A stretch of DNA of 64,000 nucleotides from Catalinimonas alkaloidigena (GTDB lineage: Bacteria > Bacteroidota > Bacteroidia > Cytophagales > Cyclobacteriaceae). The notes under the pieces were generated by a model. It did not search any database. It saw nothing but the letters and a program-made list of their open reading frames with translations, and was not told the origin of the DNA. The DNA lies in assembly GCF_029504655.1 (NCBI RefSeq), contig NZ_JAQFIL010000001.1, positions 3,291,001 through 3,355,000 on the forward strand, in the 5' to 3' direction. Made by a program: the position numbers and the translations under genes. Below, one piece after another: positions 9,278-18,463 of the stretch; the first letter of the stretch is position 1, and each line of letters begins with the position of its first letter.

Positions 9278-10321
9278 ATGGCAAAAATCAATTTCGGTGG
9301 CGTAGAAGAGGAAGTGGTAACCAGAGAAGAGTTTCCTCTGGAAAAAGCCAGAGAAGTACTCAAGAACGAAACCATCGCGGTACTTGGATATGGCGTTCAG
9401 GGACCTGGCCAGGCACTTAACCTTAAAGATAACGGATTCAATGTAATCGTAGGACAGAGAAAAGATTCTAAAACCTGGGATAAAGCTGTAGCTGACGGAT
9501 GGGTACCGGGAGAAACTTTGTTTGAGTTAGATGAAGCTTGTGAGAAAGGGACTATCCTTCAGTACTTGCTTTCTGACGCTGGTCAAATTGCGCTTTGGCC
9601 TAAAGTAAAGTCATACCTGAAACCTGGCAAAACCCTTTACTTCTCTCATGGTTTTGGGGTTACTTACAAAGATCAGACGGGCATTGAGCCTCCTTCAGAT
9701 GTTGATGTTATTCTGGTTGCTCCTAAAGGATCAGGCACCAGCTTAAGAAGACTATTTCTGGCAGGCAAGGGCCTGAACTCTAGTTTTGCTGTCCACCAGG
9801 ATGCTTCTGGCAAAGCACGTGAAAAAGTAATCGCTTTAGGAATTGGCGTAGGTTCAGGCTACCTTTTTGAAACTAACTTTCAAAAAGAAGTATATAGTGA
9901 CCTGACCGGCGAAAGAGGCAGTTTGATGGGGGCTATTCAGGGACTTTTCGCTGCTCAATATGATCTACTTAGAAAAAGAGGCCATTCTCCTTCTGAGGCT
10001 TTCAACGAGACGGTGGAAGAAGCCACTGAATCATTATATCCACTAATCGCTGAAAATGGGATGGACTGGATGTATGCCAACTGCTCTACTACTGCTCAAA
10101 GAGGCGCTTTAGACTGGTGGAAAAAATTCAGGGATGCAGTAGCGCCAGTATTTGAAGACTTGTACGACAGTGTGGCAAGTGGTAATGAAGCTAAAATCAC
10201 TATAGAAGCAAATTCTAAATCTGACTATCGTCCTAAATTAGAAAAAGAGCTAGATGAGTTAAGAGAGTCTGAAATGTGGAAAGCCGGTGCACAAGTGAGA
10301 AAGCTTCGTCCGAAAGAATAA
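9278..10321 (+). CDS. ilvC: ketol-acid reductoisomerase
   Basis: IlvC isomerises and reduces acetohydroxy acids to dihydroxy acids with NAD(P)H. The 347-aa class I protein has an N-terminal Rossmann domain with the dinucleotide motif LGYGVQGPGQALNLKDNG around residues 36-53, and a helical knotted C-terminal domain with DLTGERGSLMGAIQGLF and an EATESLYPLIAENGMDWMYANCSTTAQRG segment. The phosphate-loop region after strand 2 (VGQRKDSKTW) includes basic residues compatible with NADPH use. It sits between ilvN and ilvA with spacings of 31 bp and 5 bp. Confidence 0.96.
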   Translation: MAKINFGGVEEEVVTREEFPLEKAREVLKNETIAVLGYGVQGPGQALNLKDNGFNVIVGQRKDSKTWDKAVADGWVPGETLFELDEACEKGTILQYLLSDAGQIALWPKVKSYLKPGKTLYFSHGFGVTYKDQTGIEPPSDVDVILVAPKGSGTSLRRLFLAGKGLNSSFAVHQDASGKAREKVIALGIGVGSGYLFETNFQKEVYSDLTGERGSLMGAIQGLFAAQYDLLRKRGHSPSEAFNETVEEATESLYPLIAENGMDWMYANCSTTAQRGALDWWKKFRDAVAPVFEDLYDSVASGNEAKITIEANSKSDYRPKLEKELDELRESEMWKAGAQVRKLRPKE

Positions 10322-10326
10322 AATTT

Positions 10327-11598
10327 ATGAAAGATACAGTTGAGTCCGATAAGAAACTGATACCAGTTGAAAATATCATCAACGCAGCACAAAGAATAAA
10401 AGGGGTAGCTTATCATACCCCTTTTATGCATAGTATCAATCTGTCTGACAAATATCAGGCAAATATATACCTTAAAAGAGAGGACCTGCAGGTAGTAAGA
10501 TCGTATAAACTACGCGGTGCTTATAACAAAATCAGCAGCCTGGATACTTCTACCCTTTCAAATGGGGTAGTGTGTGCAAGCGCAGGGAATCATGCGCAGG
10601 GAGTAGCTTATGCCTGCAACAAGCTGGGTATCAAAGGTATTATCTTCATGCCAAATCCTACACCTAAACAAAAGGTGAAACAGGTAAAGATGTTTGGGAA
10701 AGACAGTGTGCAAATCCAACTTGTTGGCGATACCTTTGACGATGCTTACGTAAAAGCTCAGGCTTTTTGTAAAGAACAAAATGCTCAGTTCATTCCCCCT
10801 TTTGATGATGAAAAGATTATTGAAGGACAGGGTACGGTAGGTTATGAGATATTATTGGACACTGAAGTGCCTCTGGATTATGTTTTTGTGCCTATAGGTG
10901 GTGGTGGTCTATCTGCCGGGCTAGGCAGCTATTTTAAACAAGTCAGTCCCCACACGAAGATTATTGGGCTGGAGCCAGAGGGTGCTCCCGCAATGATTAA
11001 ATCGTTAGAGCAGGGAGAATTAGTTACCCTGGATAAAATTGATAAGTTCATTGATGGTGCAGCTGTTAAAAGAGTTGGTGAGCTTAACTTTGAAATCTGT
11101 AGTCAGGTATTAGACGATGTAACTACTATTTCTGAGGGCAAGGTATGTGATACCATTCTTAAATTATATGATGAAGAGGCCATAGTAGTAGAACCTGCCG
11201 GGGCTATGTCAGTCGCGGCGCTTGACTTTTATAAGGATAAAATCAAGGGTAAAAATGTATGTTGTGTCATTAGTGGTGGTAACAATGACATTACCCGCAT
11301 GGAAGAAATCAAAGAAAGAGCCCTGCTGTATAAAGGTTTAAAGCACTATTTTATCATTCGCTTTCCTCAGCGAGCCGGTGCACTCAAAGAATTCGTCGCT
11401 GAAGTCTTAGGGCCTAATGACGATATTACACATTTTGAATATACTAAAAAGAATAACAGAGAAAGAGGGCCTGCTATGGTAGGAATTGAACTTCAGTCAG
11501 CTGAGGATTATGAGGGATTGATTGGGAGGCTTGACGCTCACCATATTGCTTATCAGGTGCTTAATGATAAATTTGAGTTTTTTCATTTTCTGATATAA
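10327..11598 (+). CDS. ilvA: threonine deaminase (threonine ammonia-lyase)
   Basis: IlvA converts threonine to 2-oxobutyrate, the entry to isoleucine. I place the start at ATG 10327, 5 bp after ilvC, giving 423 aa; an upstream in-frame ATG at 10276 would overlap ilvC by 46 bp and give a non-conserved extension. The PLP lysine is in RSYKLRGAYNKI (about residue 59), the phosphate-binding loop is PIGGGGLSAGLG, and the C-terminal 95 residues form a single ACT-like domain (LKHYFIIRFPQRAGALKEFV). This is the short Bacillus-type layout rather than the two-ACT enterobacterial form. It is the last gene of the operon. Confidence 0.95.
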   Translation: MKDTVESDKKLIPVENIINAAQRIKGVAYHTPFMHSINLSDKYQANIYLKREDLQVVRSYKLRGAYNKISSLDTSTLSNGVVCASAGNHAQGVAYACNKLGIKGIIFMPNPTPKQKVKQVKMFGKDSVQIQLVGDTFDDAYVKAQAFCKEQNAQFIPPFDDEKIIEGQGTVGYEILLDTEVPLDYVFVPIGGGGLSAGLGSYFKQVSPHTKIIGLEPEGAPAMIKSLEQGELVTLDKIDKFIDGAAVKRVGELNFEICSQVLDDVTTISEGKVCDTILKLYDEEAIVVEPAGAMSVAALDFYKDKIKGKNVCCVISGGNNDITRMEEIKERALLYKGLKHYFIIRFPQRAGALKEFVAEVLGPNDDITHFEYTKKNNRERGPAMVGIELQSAEDYEGLIGRLDAHHIAYQVLNDKFEFFHFLI

Positions 11599-11630
11599 AA
11601 AAAGGCTTGTCACTTGACAAGCCTTTTCAA
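11597..11630. terminator. bidirectional intrinsic terminator between ilvA and the convergent secreted-protein gene
   Basis: The stem AAAGGCTTGTCA (11601-11612) pairs perfectly with TGACAAGCCTTT (11615-11626), flanked by A-rich sequence on the left and T-rich sequence on the right. It can therefore terminate both ilvA on the plus strand and the minus-strand gene that ends at 11648. Confidence 0.85.
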
Positions 11631-11647
11631 TTTTTTAGTAGAAGAAT

Positions 11648-12124
11648 TTATTCACCAGCAGATGCACTTGCATCAGTTTTGCTAGCTCTGATAGCTTCAA
11701 CTATTTCAGTATATCTGGCTCTCACTCTTGCATCAGAGGCAATAGCTTTTTTCACTGAACTGTAGTCTTTTGCACCCAGCACTCTTTTGATCAAAGATTT
11801 ATAAGCTTCAGTAAACTCCTCTTTTCTATCAGATTCCATAGATTTAACCTGACCAATAAATTGCTTTTCTGCATCATTAGCAGGCGTTTCTCCACCAGCT
11901 AGTGCATTGTAACGATTTTTGATAGCAGGATCCTGTCCTTCAACATATTCGGTGATTTGCGCAGAAAGTTCATTAGCAAAAAGTTGCTTTGTTTCCTCAA
12001 CAATGGCAAACTTATAAAGTTGCTGATCTGTAACTTCATCCTGAGCGTATACAAAACTTGTCGAGATAGCAAAGACCATAGATAAGGTTACAAAGACTCT
12101 CATAATTGCATTTTTCTGTGTCAT
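11648..12124 (-). CDS. small secreted protein, DUF4168-like
   Basis: This 158-aa protein has a signal peptide (MRVFVTLSMVFAISTSFVYA, cleavage likely before QDEV), so it should be periplasmic or secreted. The mature part is helical and charged, without cysteines. Its last third (KKAIASDARVRARYTEIVEAI) resembles the end of DUF4168-type proteins, but that assignment is tentative. An ATG eight codons inside the frame (12103) would give a more typical signal-peptide start. It is a single-gene unit convergent with ilvA and divergent from miaB. No function can be assigned. Confidence 0.75.
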   Translation of the reverse strand: MTQKNAIMRVFVTLSMVFAISTSFVYAQDEVTDQQLYKFAIVEETKQLFANELSAQITEYVEGQDPAIKNRYNALAGGETPANDAEKQFIGQVKSMESDRKEEFTEAYKSLIKRVLGAKDYSSVKKAIASDARVRARYTEIVEAIRASKTDASASAGE

Positions 12125-12477
12125 TCTTTTAATATTTTAATTAAAATAACAAATTAATAATAGTAGAATAAGTAACTAAAGTAAGATTAGCGAATAAAGA
12201 TTTATAGTTTTATAAATAAAACGTATTGAATCCATTATAATTTCTCAAATATGCTAAAAATTATGCCCAAAAGCCACAATATTTAGTATTAATTGTTGAA
12301 AAAGTGAAAAAGTGTAATTTTTCAAGATTTGTAAGAACTCATTTTTTTTTGACAAAAAATACTGCAACGCCATAAAAATTTAAGCCTACTATAAACGAAC
12401 TAAAATGACTGCCATTTTGTCACGTATTTTGAATAATAATCAATACCTTTGCTCCATCATAAATAGAAAAGAGCTGC
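12125..12477. other. 353-bp AT-rich divergent intergenic region
   Basis: The region separates the minus-strand secreted protein from miaB. It contains the candidate miaB -7 element described separately and several A/T tracts (for example T8 near 12343). No coding frame, tRNA or strong hairpin was seen. Confidence 0.6.
12444..12451 (+). promoter_or_regulatory. candidate -7 element for the miaB operon
   Basis: TACCTTTG is an exact TAnnTTTG match, 26 bases before the miaB ATG, giving a leader of about 20 nt. The nearest TTTG motifs (12416-12419 and 12428-12431) are 24 and 12 bp upstream, off the usual spacing of about 20 bp, so the -33 half is uncertain. Confidence 0.45.
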
Positions 12478-13962
12478 ATGCAAGAACTTATTAAAGACTT
12501 AGATATCCTTACTGAAAAACAGGAAAAAGAAAACTGTGAAGTGGTTAAAACCTCTCCTGAACAGAATACAGGTAAGCAAAGAAAACTTTATGTAGAAAGT
12601 TATGGTTGTCAGATGAATTTCTCAGATAGCGAAATCGTCACTTCTATCATGCAGAAAGAGGGTTTTGATACAACTTCTGATTATGAAAATGCAGATGTGA
12701 TTCTGCTCAATACCTGTTCTATACGTGATAAGGCAGAACAGACCGTACGCAAGCGCCTTACTCAGTTTAACAAAATAAAGAAATCAAAACCTGAGCTTCT
12801 GGTTGGTGTATTGGGCTGCATGGCCGAGCGTCTGAAGAGCAAGCTTTTAGAAGAAGAAAAGATTGTGGATTTGGTTGCTGGTCCAGATGCTTATCGTGAT
12901 TTACCCAATCTTGTTAAACAGGTTGATGGAGGAGAACGCTCTGTCAATACATTCCTTTCCAGAGAAGAGACCTATGCCGATATCAATCCTGTCCGTCTAA
13001 ACTCAAATGGAGTCACTGCCTTTATTTCTATCATGCGTGGCTGTGATAATATGTGCTCTTTTTGTGTGGTACCATTTACTAGAGGACGTGAGAGAAGCAG
13101 AGACCCTTATTCCATTGTGAACGAAGCAAAAGTATTGTTTGCACAGGGCTACCGGGAAGTTACTTTACTTGGCCAAAATGTTGATTCCTATAAATGGTCT
13201 CCTGAAGTAAATAATAAGGCCCGGCTGGAAAAATCAGAAGTATCTGAAGTAATAAATTTCGCAAACCTCCTGGAAATGGTGGCTTTGGTACATCCTGATC
13301 TACGTATTCGTTTTTCAACCTCTCATCCCAAAGATATTACTGATGAAGTGCTTCATACAATGAAAAAGTATGAGAACATTTGTAAATACATACATCTACC
13401 AGCCCAAAGTGGAAATACCAGGGTGCTTGAACTTATGAACCGTACCTACTCACGAGAGTGGTACATCAACAGAGTAGATGCTATTCGTTCCATTTTAGGG
13501 GAGGATTGTGGTATTTCATCCGACATGATCGCTGGTTTTTGTACTGAAACTGAAGAAGAACATCGGGAAACCTTAAGCCTGATGGACTATGTAAAGTATG
13601 ACTTTTCATACATGTTTTACTACTCAGAACGTCCAGGTACACTTGCAGCCAAGAAATTTACTGATGATATTTCTTTAGACATAAAAAAGAGAAGGCTGAA
13701 GGAGATTATTGAAAAACAGCAGCATATTTCTTTGGAAAGAAATCAAAGGGATGTCGGAAAAGTATTTAAAGTACTGGTGGAAGGAACCTCCAAGCGCTCA
13801 GACGCTGACCTGCAGGGAAGAAACTCCGCCAACAAAGTAATTGTATTCCCACGAGAATCATTTAAGAAAGGTGATTACGTCAATGTTAAAGTGAAAGATT
13901 GCACTGCGGCCACTTTAATCGGAGAGGCTGTACTGGATGAAGAATATTTTTTAAATAAGTAA
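12478..13962 (+). CDS. miaB: tRNA-2-methylthio-N6-dimethylallyladenosine synthase
   Basis: MiaB is a radical-SAM methylthiotransferase that modifies i6A37 of tRNAs reading UNN codons. The 494-aa protein has the N-terminal UPF0004 domain with its three cluster cysteines ([26 protein letters not shown]). The radical-SAM motif CxxxCxxC is in [21 protein letters not shown] near residues 189-196. A C-terminal TRAM domain ends the protein. The [10 protein letters not shown] segment and overall length favour MiaB over RimO or MtaB. It leads a cluster with a sigma-54 activator, lptE, a TPR gene and secG, all on the same strand. Confidence 0.95.
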   Translation: MQELIKDLDILTEKQEKENCEVVKTSPEQNTGKQRKLYVESYGCQMNFSDSEIVTSIMQKEGFDTTSDYENADVILLNTCSIRDKAEQTVRKRLTQFNKIKKSKPELLVGVLGCMAERLKSKLLEEEKIVDLVAGPDAYRDLPNLVKQVDGGERSVNTFLSREETYADINPVRLNSNGVTAFISIMRGCDNMCSFCVVPFTRGRERSRDPYSIVNEAKVLFAQGYREVTLLGQNVDSYKWSPEVNNKARLEKSEVSEVINFANLLEMVALVHPDLRIRFSTSHPKDITDEVLHTMKKYENICKYIHLPAQSGNTRVLELMNRTYSREWYINRVDAIRSILGEDCGISSDMIAGFCTETEEEHRETLSLMDYVKYDFSYMFYYSERPGTLAAKKFTDDISLDIKKRRLKEIIEKQQHISLERNQRDVGKVFKVLVEGTSKRSDADLQGRNSANKVIVFPRESFKKGDYVNVKVKDCTAATLIGEAVLDEEYFLNK

Positions 13963-13973
13963 TCATTTTTTGT

Positions 13974-15266
13974 ATGTTGGATCCATCTGAACTTCAGAGC
14001 ATTAAACAACGCTTTGGTATAATTGGAAATTCACCACGCCTGAATCACGCAGTTGCGATAGCTGCTCAGGTAGCTCCCACAGACATGTCTGTGCTTATTA
14101 CTGGTGAAAGTGGTAGTGGAAAGGAGTCATTTTCAAAGATCATCCATAACCGCAGCGTTCGTAAACACGGTCAGTTTATTGCCATCAACTGTGGTGCTAT
14201 TCCTGAAGGAACAATTGATTCTGAATTATTTGGTCACGAAAAAGGTGCATTTACCGGGGCTATGGATGCAAGAAAAGGCTACTTTGAGGTAACCCATGGA
14301 GGCACTATATTCTTAGATGAGATAGGTGAAATGCCAATAGGCACGCAAGCCAGGCTACTGAGGGTATTAGAAAATGGTGAATTCATCAAGGTGGGGTCAT
14401 CAAAAGTATTGAAGTCTGATGTAAGAGTAGTGGCTGCGACCAATGTGAATCTCTTAGAAGCTGTTGAGAAAGGTACTTTTCGCGAAGATTTATATTATCG
14501 TCTTAGCTCGGTTCCTATTCATATTCCTCCGCTCAGAGAAAGAGGCAATGATATTGATCTGTTGTTTAGAAAGTTCGCTGCTGATTATTCTGAAAAATAC
14601 CGGACTAAGCCTATTAGTTTAACTGAAGACGCAAAAGAAGTACTCTTAAAATATCGCTTTCCGGGTAATATCAGAGAGTTAAAAAATCTTGTAGAGAGAA
14701 TTTCTACCCTTGAGATTGAAAGTAGGGAAATAGATTCTGACAAATTAAGAAGTTATTTGCCTCCCAGCACCAGTAATTTACCCGCCCTTTATGCCAGGTC
14801 AGGAGAAAGTGAAAAATTTTCTGAAAGAGACATTCTTTACAAGATTTTGTTTGAAATGCGTCATGACATGACAGAGCTAAAGAAACTGGTGCATCAGGTA
14901 CTACAAAACGAAAATTACGGTTCTAATATACTAGAGCAGCATCAGGACTTTTTTAATGGTGTAGAAGATGAGATCAAGGAAACAGAAGAGTCATTCAAAA
15001 CTGCCAACGAAATAGCAAATAACCGTTACCTGCTTGCTAACCCTAACAAGAACAATGACGATGATACTACTTATGAATTAGCGAATATTGAAGACATTAC
15101 CCATGAGGCTGAGGAAAATGATGACTTATCGCTTGAAAAGAAAGAAAAGGAAATGATCATAAGAGCGTTGAAAAAGAATGATAGGAAAAGAAAATATGCA
15201 GCGAAAGACCTGGGTATTTCTGAAAGAACACTATACAGAAAAATTAAGCAATATGAAATTGAGTAG
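13974..15266 (+). CDS. sigma-54-dependent transcriptional activator without a receiver domain
   Basis: This 430-aa enhancer-binding protein starts almost directly with its AAA+ domain. Walker A is ITGESGSGKES, the sigma-54 contact loop GAFTGA is intact near residues 94-99, Walker B is GGTIFLDEIGEMP, and the arginine-finger region is FREDLYYRLSSVPI. A linker of about 130 acidic residues follows, then a Fis-type HTH (RKYAAKDLGISERTLYRKIKQ) at the end. With no receiver, GAF or PAS domain it must be controlled by expression, by a partner or through the long linker. It overlaps lptE by 14 bp. A candidate sigma-54 promoter lies before groES, 2.8 kb downstream. Confidence 0.93.
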   Translation: MLDPSELQSIKQRFGIIGNSPRLNHAVAIAAQVAPTDMSVLITGESGSGKESFSKIIHNRSVRKHGQFIAINCGAIPEGTIDSELFGHEKGAFTGAMDARKGYFEVTHGGTIFLDEIGEMPIGTQARLLRVLENGEFIKVGSSKVLKSDVRVVAATNVNLLEAVEKGTFREDLYYRLSSVPIHIPPLRERGNDIDLLFRKFAADYSEKYRTKPISLTEDAKEVLLKYRFPGNIRELKNLVERISTLEIESREIDSDKLRSYLPPSTSNLPALYARSGESEKFSERDILYKILFEMRHDMTELKKLVHQVLQNENYGSNILEQHQDFFNGVEDEIKETEESFKTANEIANNRYLLANPNKNNDDDTTYELANIEDITHEAEENDDLSLEKKEKEMIIRALKKNDRKRKYAAKDLGISERTLYRKIKQYEIE

Positions 15267-15789
15267 TTTTCTTGTAAATATAGCTTTATTTGTAAGCCTT
15301 GCTTTTCTTTTTCATGGCTGTAGTGTGTATTCTTTTTCGGGTGCATCACTTGGGCCTGAGATCAAAACGATTACAATTCAGAATTTTTTTAATGACTCAG
15401 GTGGCGGCCCACCTAACATAAGTCAGGTTTTCACTGAAAAGATCAAAGATTATTACCAGCAAAACACTAATTTAAGCCTTGTAGATGATAATGGTGACCT
15501 GCTCCTAGAAGGGAGCATTACCCGATATGATTTTACACCGGTAGCACCCAGGTCATCCGGCAGTGATGAAGTAGCGGATGTAGCAAGTCTTATGAGACTC
15601 AACATCACAATAACTGCATCTTATATCAACACGCAAGATGATGAGTTTAACTTTGATAATAGAAGTTTTACTTTTTTTGCTGACTTCAATGCAGAACAAG
15701 ACCCTTCTTCTGTGGAGGATGAACTCATTGTTGAGATCTTTGATCAGATCATTTTTGATATGTTCAATGCTTCCGTTGCCAACTGGTAA
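15253..15789 (+). CDS. lptE: LPS-assembly lipoprotein LptE-like
   Basis: LptE plugs the LptD barrel and helps deliver LPS to the outer leaflet. I choose ATG 15253 (MKLSSFLVNIALFV), which overlaps the activator gene by 14 bp; the longer frame has a non-signal-like extension. The 178-aa product has a lipoprotein signal ending FLFHGC with Cys23, then SVYSFSGASLGPEIKTITI, a segment typical of Bacteroidota LptE/RlpB-like proteins. The C-terminal part is a two-layer alpha/beta fold. Gene order activator-lptE-TPR-secG is, to my knowledge, seen in related Bacteroidota and supports the call. Confidence 0.82.
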   Translation: MKLSSFLVNIALFVSLAFLFHGCSVYSFSGASLGPEIKTITIQNFFNDSGGGPPNISQVFTEKIKDYYQQNTNLSLVDDNGDLLLEGSITRYDFTPVAPRSSGSDEVADVASLMRLNITITASYINTQDDEFNFDNRSFTFFADFNAEQDPSSVEDELIVEIFDQIIFDMFNASVANW

Positions 15790-15827
15790 TTAAACATTTT
15801 GAATCGTTAGATTAACATACTTGAGTT

Positions 15828-16754
15828 ATGGGTTTAAATAGACAGACATTAATCAATTTGATGTCATATCCGAATGATATTTCTGAAAGTGAAGTTGCTG
15901 AACTTGTGGAAACAGTAGAAAATTTTCCATATTTTCAGTTAGGCCGTTCCTTATTCGCTAAAGCCTTACACGATAAGCAGGCGCCAAATGCATATGAGGC
16001 ACTGAGTAAAGCCTCTATATATGCTCCCAATAGAAAACTGCTTAGGGCGCTTTTTTACGAAGACCTTCATATTGACAGGGAAGCATTTCAAACTCAATCT
16101 CATGTTGACGAAAGTAATGAAGAAAATGCACCTTCAGAAGACCAAAGTTTATCTAAACAAGATCCTTTCAATGCACCTGAAAAATATGAACCGCCTGTAG
16201 AATTAAATAATGAACAAGAAGATGAAGTAATTCAGGCTGACGAAGTTTACAATGAGCTTGAGGAAAATCTCAGGAAGCTTCGTGAGAGTAAAAACAGGTT
16301 CTCAGAAGAAGAAGAAGAAGAAGAAAAAAAAAAGATAACTGATTCTTCGGATTCAAACCTTCAAAATAATGACGCTTCCAATCAACAAGATTCAGGTTCT
16401 CCTGATAATAGTTCTTCCATAGTCCTTGAAGAATTAGCCGAACAAAAAAATGTACCTCCTCAGTTAGATAATAATCAGCAACAACAAAATGAACTAATTG
16501 ATAAGTTTATCAATTCTCAGGATAACTTGAGTTTAAAAATAAAGTCTACTTCAGAGGAAAAAGGAGAAGTTGAGGATTTATCTTTATATAGTACGGAAAT
16601 AGCAGACAATATTATTTCTGAAAATTTGGCTAAAATCTATACCCAACAGGGGAAAAAAGATAAAGCTATTGAAATCTATCAGAAATTAATTTGGAAATTT
16701 CCTCAGAAAAAAGCGTATTTTGCGGAAATAATAGAATCTTTAAAAGCTGAATAA
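15828..16754 (+). CDS. TPR-containing protein with a long acidic linker
   Basis: This 308-aa protein has no signal peptide. Residues 1-85 form a helical domain (NRQTLINLMSYPNDISESEV...YEALSKASIYAPNRKLLRALF). A low-complexity acidic and Gln/Asn/Ser-rich region follows (about residues 90-260). The C-terminus ends with a recognisable TPR (NLAKIYTQQGKKDKAIEIYQKL). The linker includes an EEEEEE-KKK run encoded by (GAA)6 followed by ten As at 16305-16333. It lies between lptE and secG, with its stop immediately followed by the secG ATG. A role in envelope assembly or secretion is plausible only from context. Confidence 0.8.
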   Translation: MGLNRQTLINLMSYPNDISESEVAELVETVENFPYFQLGRSLFAKALHDKQAPNAYEALSKASIYAPNRKLLRALFYEDLHIDREAFQTQSHVDESNEENAPSEDQSLSKQDPFNAPEKYEPPVELNNEQEDEVIQADEVYNELEENLRKLRESKNRFSEEEEEEEKKKITDSSDSNLQNNDASNQQDSGSPDNSSSIVLEELAEQKNVPPQLDNNQQQQNELIDKFINSQDNLSLKIKSTSEEKGEVEDLSLYSTEIADNIISENLAKIYTQQGKKDKAIEIYQKLIWKFPQKKAYFAEIIESLKAE

Positions 16755-17141
16755 ATGTTTACTTTCATCATATCACTTGCCTTAGTAGCAGCTGTATTAC
16801 TCATTTTGGTCGTATTATCTCAAAACTCAAAAGGAGGTGGTTTATCATCTCAGTTCGGAGGGGCGGGTTCTTCTAACCAAATGATAGGCGTTAAACGTAC
16901 AACTGACCTTTTAGAAAAGCTGACCTGGGGGCTGGCCATTGGACTTATTATCCTGTCTTTATCCTCTAGCTTTTTAATAGATACACAAGCATCAGAAAAC
17001 GGTAGCATTAGTCCTAACATTGATAGAGCACAAGACAGAAGCGTGCTTCCCAATATGAATACGGATGTACCCGCTGGTGATGAAGACTCAACTTCTACGC
17101 TTGACCTTGAAGATCTATCAGAAGAAGACGTCAATCCGTAA
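16755..17141 (+). CDS. secG: preprotein translocase subunit SecG
   Basis: SecG is the small membrane subunit of SecYEG. The 128-aa protein has two membrane helices (residues about 1-22 and 54-76) separated by the conserved cytoplasmic segment LVVLSQNSKGGGLSSQFGG, which identifies the family. The polar acidic C-terminal tail of about 50 residues is longer than in the E. coli protein but common in Bacteroidota. Its ATG directly follows the TAA of the TPR gene (TAAATG), so translation is probably coupled. A terminator follows. Confidence 0.93.
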   Translation: MFTFIISLALVAAVLLILVVLSQNSKGGGLSSQFGGAGSSNQMIGVKRTTDLLEKLTWGLAIGLIILSLSSSFLIDTQASENGSISPNIDRAQDRSVLPNMNTDVPAGDEDSTSTLDLEDLSEEDVNP

Positions 17142-17172
17142 GTAAGGAATACTTACACTTCTGAATTAATTG

Positions 17173-17197
17173 AAGCCGGAAAGTTCCGGCTTTTTTT
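17173..17197 (+). terminator. intrinsic terminator after secG
   Basis: GCCGGA (17175-17180) pairs with TCCGGC (17185-17190), extended by two A-T pairs, with loop AAGT and a run of seven Ts. It closes the miaB-secG transcription unit. Confidence 0.85.
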
Positions 17198-17910
17198 AGG
17201 CAGCTTGCCCTATTTTTTGGATTAATTTTCTTTTTGTGATCGGCAAAAGTGTTTCCTCCATTGGACAGTGAAGCTTTGCTATTGCAGCAAAAGCTGCTGG
17301 ATTAGGCATTGATTTATGGGTGCGAATCAAATCAATTTTAATCTTTTCTAGGGTATTTACAAGATTTCTCTCCTTCACTTCCAGGAACTCAGTATGAATG
17401 CCTTTGTATTGCTCATCAGGCGCCTTAAAAGTAGTAATGTGGTAACGAAAAATCTGTATTGAATTTTTGTTCAGCTCACAGATAAATAAAATAACCATTA
17501 TCGTTTTTTAAAGGAGCTATTCCTATAGGTTCAATGACAATATGTCTGGCTACCTCCTCATAAATGTCAGCACCTATATTCAAACCTTCCTCTAACTTTG
17601 GAATCGCGAAACAAATAATTTCTTCTAAAACCTTCATTAATTCACTATCCTGTATTATTTGCTGATAAGTCAGTTTAAGCTTTTCAAAATCAGCTCGGCT
17701 CAATTGTTTTGGAAAATTTTCATAGAGAAGGTTCTTGTTTTCTTTTAAGCGAACTAAATTATTGTAGTGAAAAACCAATTCTGAAAGAAAAGGATAAAGT
17801 TTTTTCTCTTCAAAATAATCTAGTATCTCTTTCAGATAAGCCATTAAGAGATATTTTTTGTACTCAAAATCAATGAGTCCGTTCGTTAGCCAATCTTCAT
17901 TAAGCTTCAT
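17196..17910 (-). pseudogene. conserved Bacteroidota protein split by a single-base frameshift
   Basis: Two overlapping minus-strand frames read as one protein interrupted by +1 slippage. The first part starts at ATG 17910 (MKLNEDWLTNGLIDFEYKKY) and stops at 17476 after NGYFIYL. The second covers about 17498-17196 (ICELNKNSIQIFRYHITTF...LLPITKRKLIQKI). Removing one T from the TTTT in GGTTATTTTATT would give a continuous NGYLFICELN reading and a single product of about 237 aa. No catalytic motif is recognised; from memory, similar full-length proteins exist in Bacteroidota. It could be a real pseudogene, a sequencing error or a programmed shift. An in-frame extension upstream of 17910 looks non-coding. 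Confidence 0.7.
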
Positions 17911-18078
17911 GTAGGGATATTTTTTTTTGACATAGTTTACATTCTTAAAATTTAAATACTGAAGGTAAATTATGCAAGTGTGAAAAAATGTCAGTGACAA
18001 AAATCGTTACTACTGCCAGTAAATTGGTAAAACTGAAAAATTGACGTTAAAACAGGCCAAATAATGAACTTTTAGAGC

Positions 18079-18095
18079 TTGGCATAAGAAATGCA
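18079..18095 (+). promoter_or_regulatory. candidate sigma-54 promoter upstream of groES
   Basis: TTGGCATAAGAAATGCA carries the -24 GG and -12 GC dinucleotides with exactly 10 bp between them, as in the TGGCAC-N5-TTGC consensus. It lies about 60 bp before the groES ATG. No CIRCE-type inverted repeat (TTAGCACTC-N9-GAGTGCTAA) was seen. Confidence 0.5.
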
Positions 18096-18154
18096 ATAGG
18101 CACAATGCAGATTATGATTAAATCTTGAACAATAAAAACTAATTTTTAAACAAC

Positions 18155-18433
18155 ATGTCACAAGTATCATTCAAACCTAATGAGGACAGAGTTCTGGTAG
18201 AACCTGCCGCAGCTGAAGAAAAAACAGCGTCTGGTATCATCATTCCTGACACTGCTAAAGAAAAGCCACAACAAGGTACAATAGTAGCTGTCGGACCAGG
18301 TAAAAAAGATGACCCTCTTACTGTCAAGGTAGGCGACAAAGTTCTCTACGGTAAATATGCAGGAACTGAAATTACATTTGATGGTAAAGAGTATCTTATT
18401 ATGCGTGGATCAGACATATTTGGTACCCTTTAA
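18155..18433 (+). CDS. groES: co-chaperonin GroES
   Basis: GroES caps the GroEL cavity during ATP-driven folding. The 92-aa protein starts [23 protein letters not shown] and contains the mobile loop ([21 protein letters not shown]) and the GTIVAVGPG and [17 protein letters not shown] strands that define the family. groEL follows after 30 bp. The likely sigma-54 promoter upstream and the absence of a CIRCE element suggest control that differs from HrcA repression. Confidence 0.97.
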   Translation: MSQVSFKPNEDRVLVEPAAAEEKTASGIIIPDTAKEKPQQGTIVAVGPGKKDDPLTVKVGDKVLYGKYAGTEITFDGKEYLIMRGSDIFGTL

Positions 18434-18463
18434 TCTCAATTACTAACCTAAAAAATTAACAAA

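Noticed and set aside
10276..10326. Extended ilvA start at ATG 10276
   Set aside because: Would overlap ilvC by 46 bp and add a non-conserved 17-residue segment; ATG 10327 fits the family start.
17911..18000. N-terminal extension of the frameshifted conserved gene
   Set aside because: The extra 30 residues are Tyr/Phe/Asn-rich and unlike a coding start; MKLNEDWL at 17910 is a better beginning.
18001..18154. CIRCE (HrcA) operator before groES
   Set aside because: No TTAGCACTC...GAGTGCTAA inverted repeat or near match was found.
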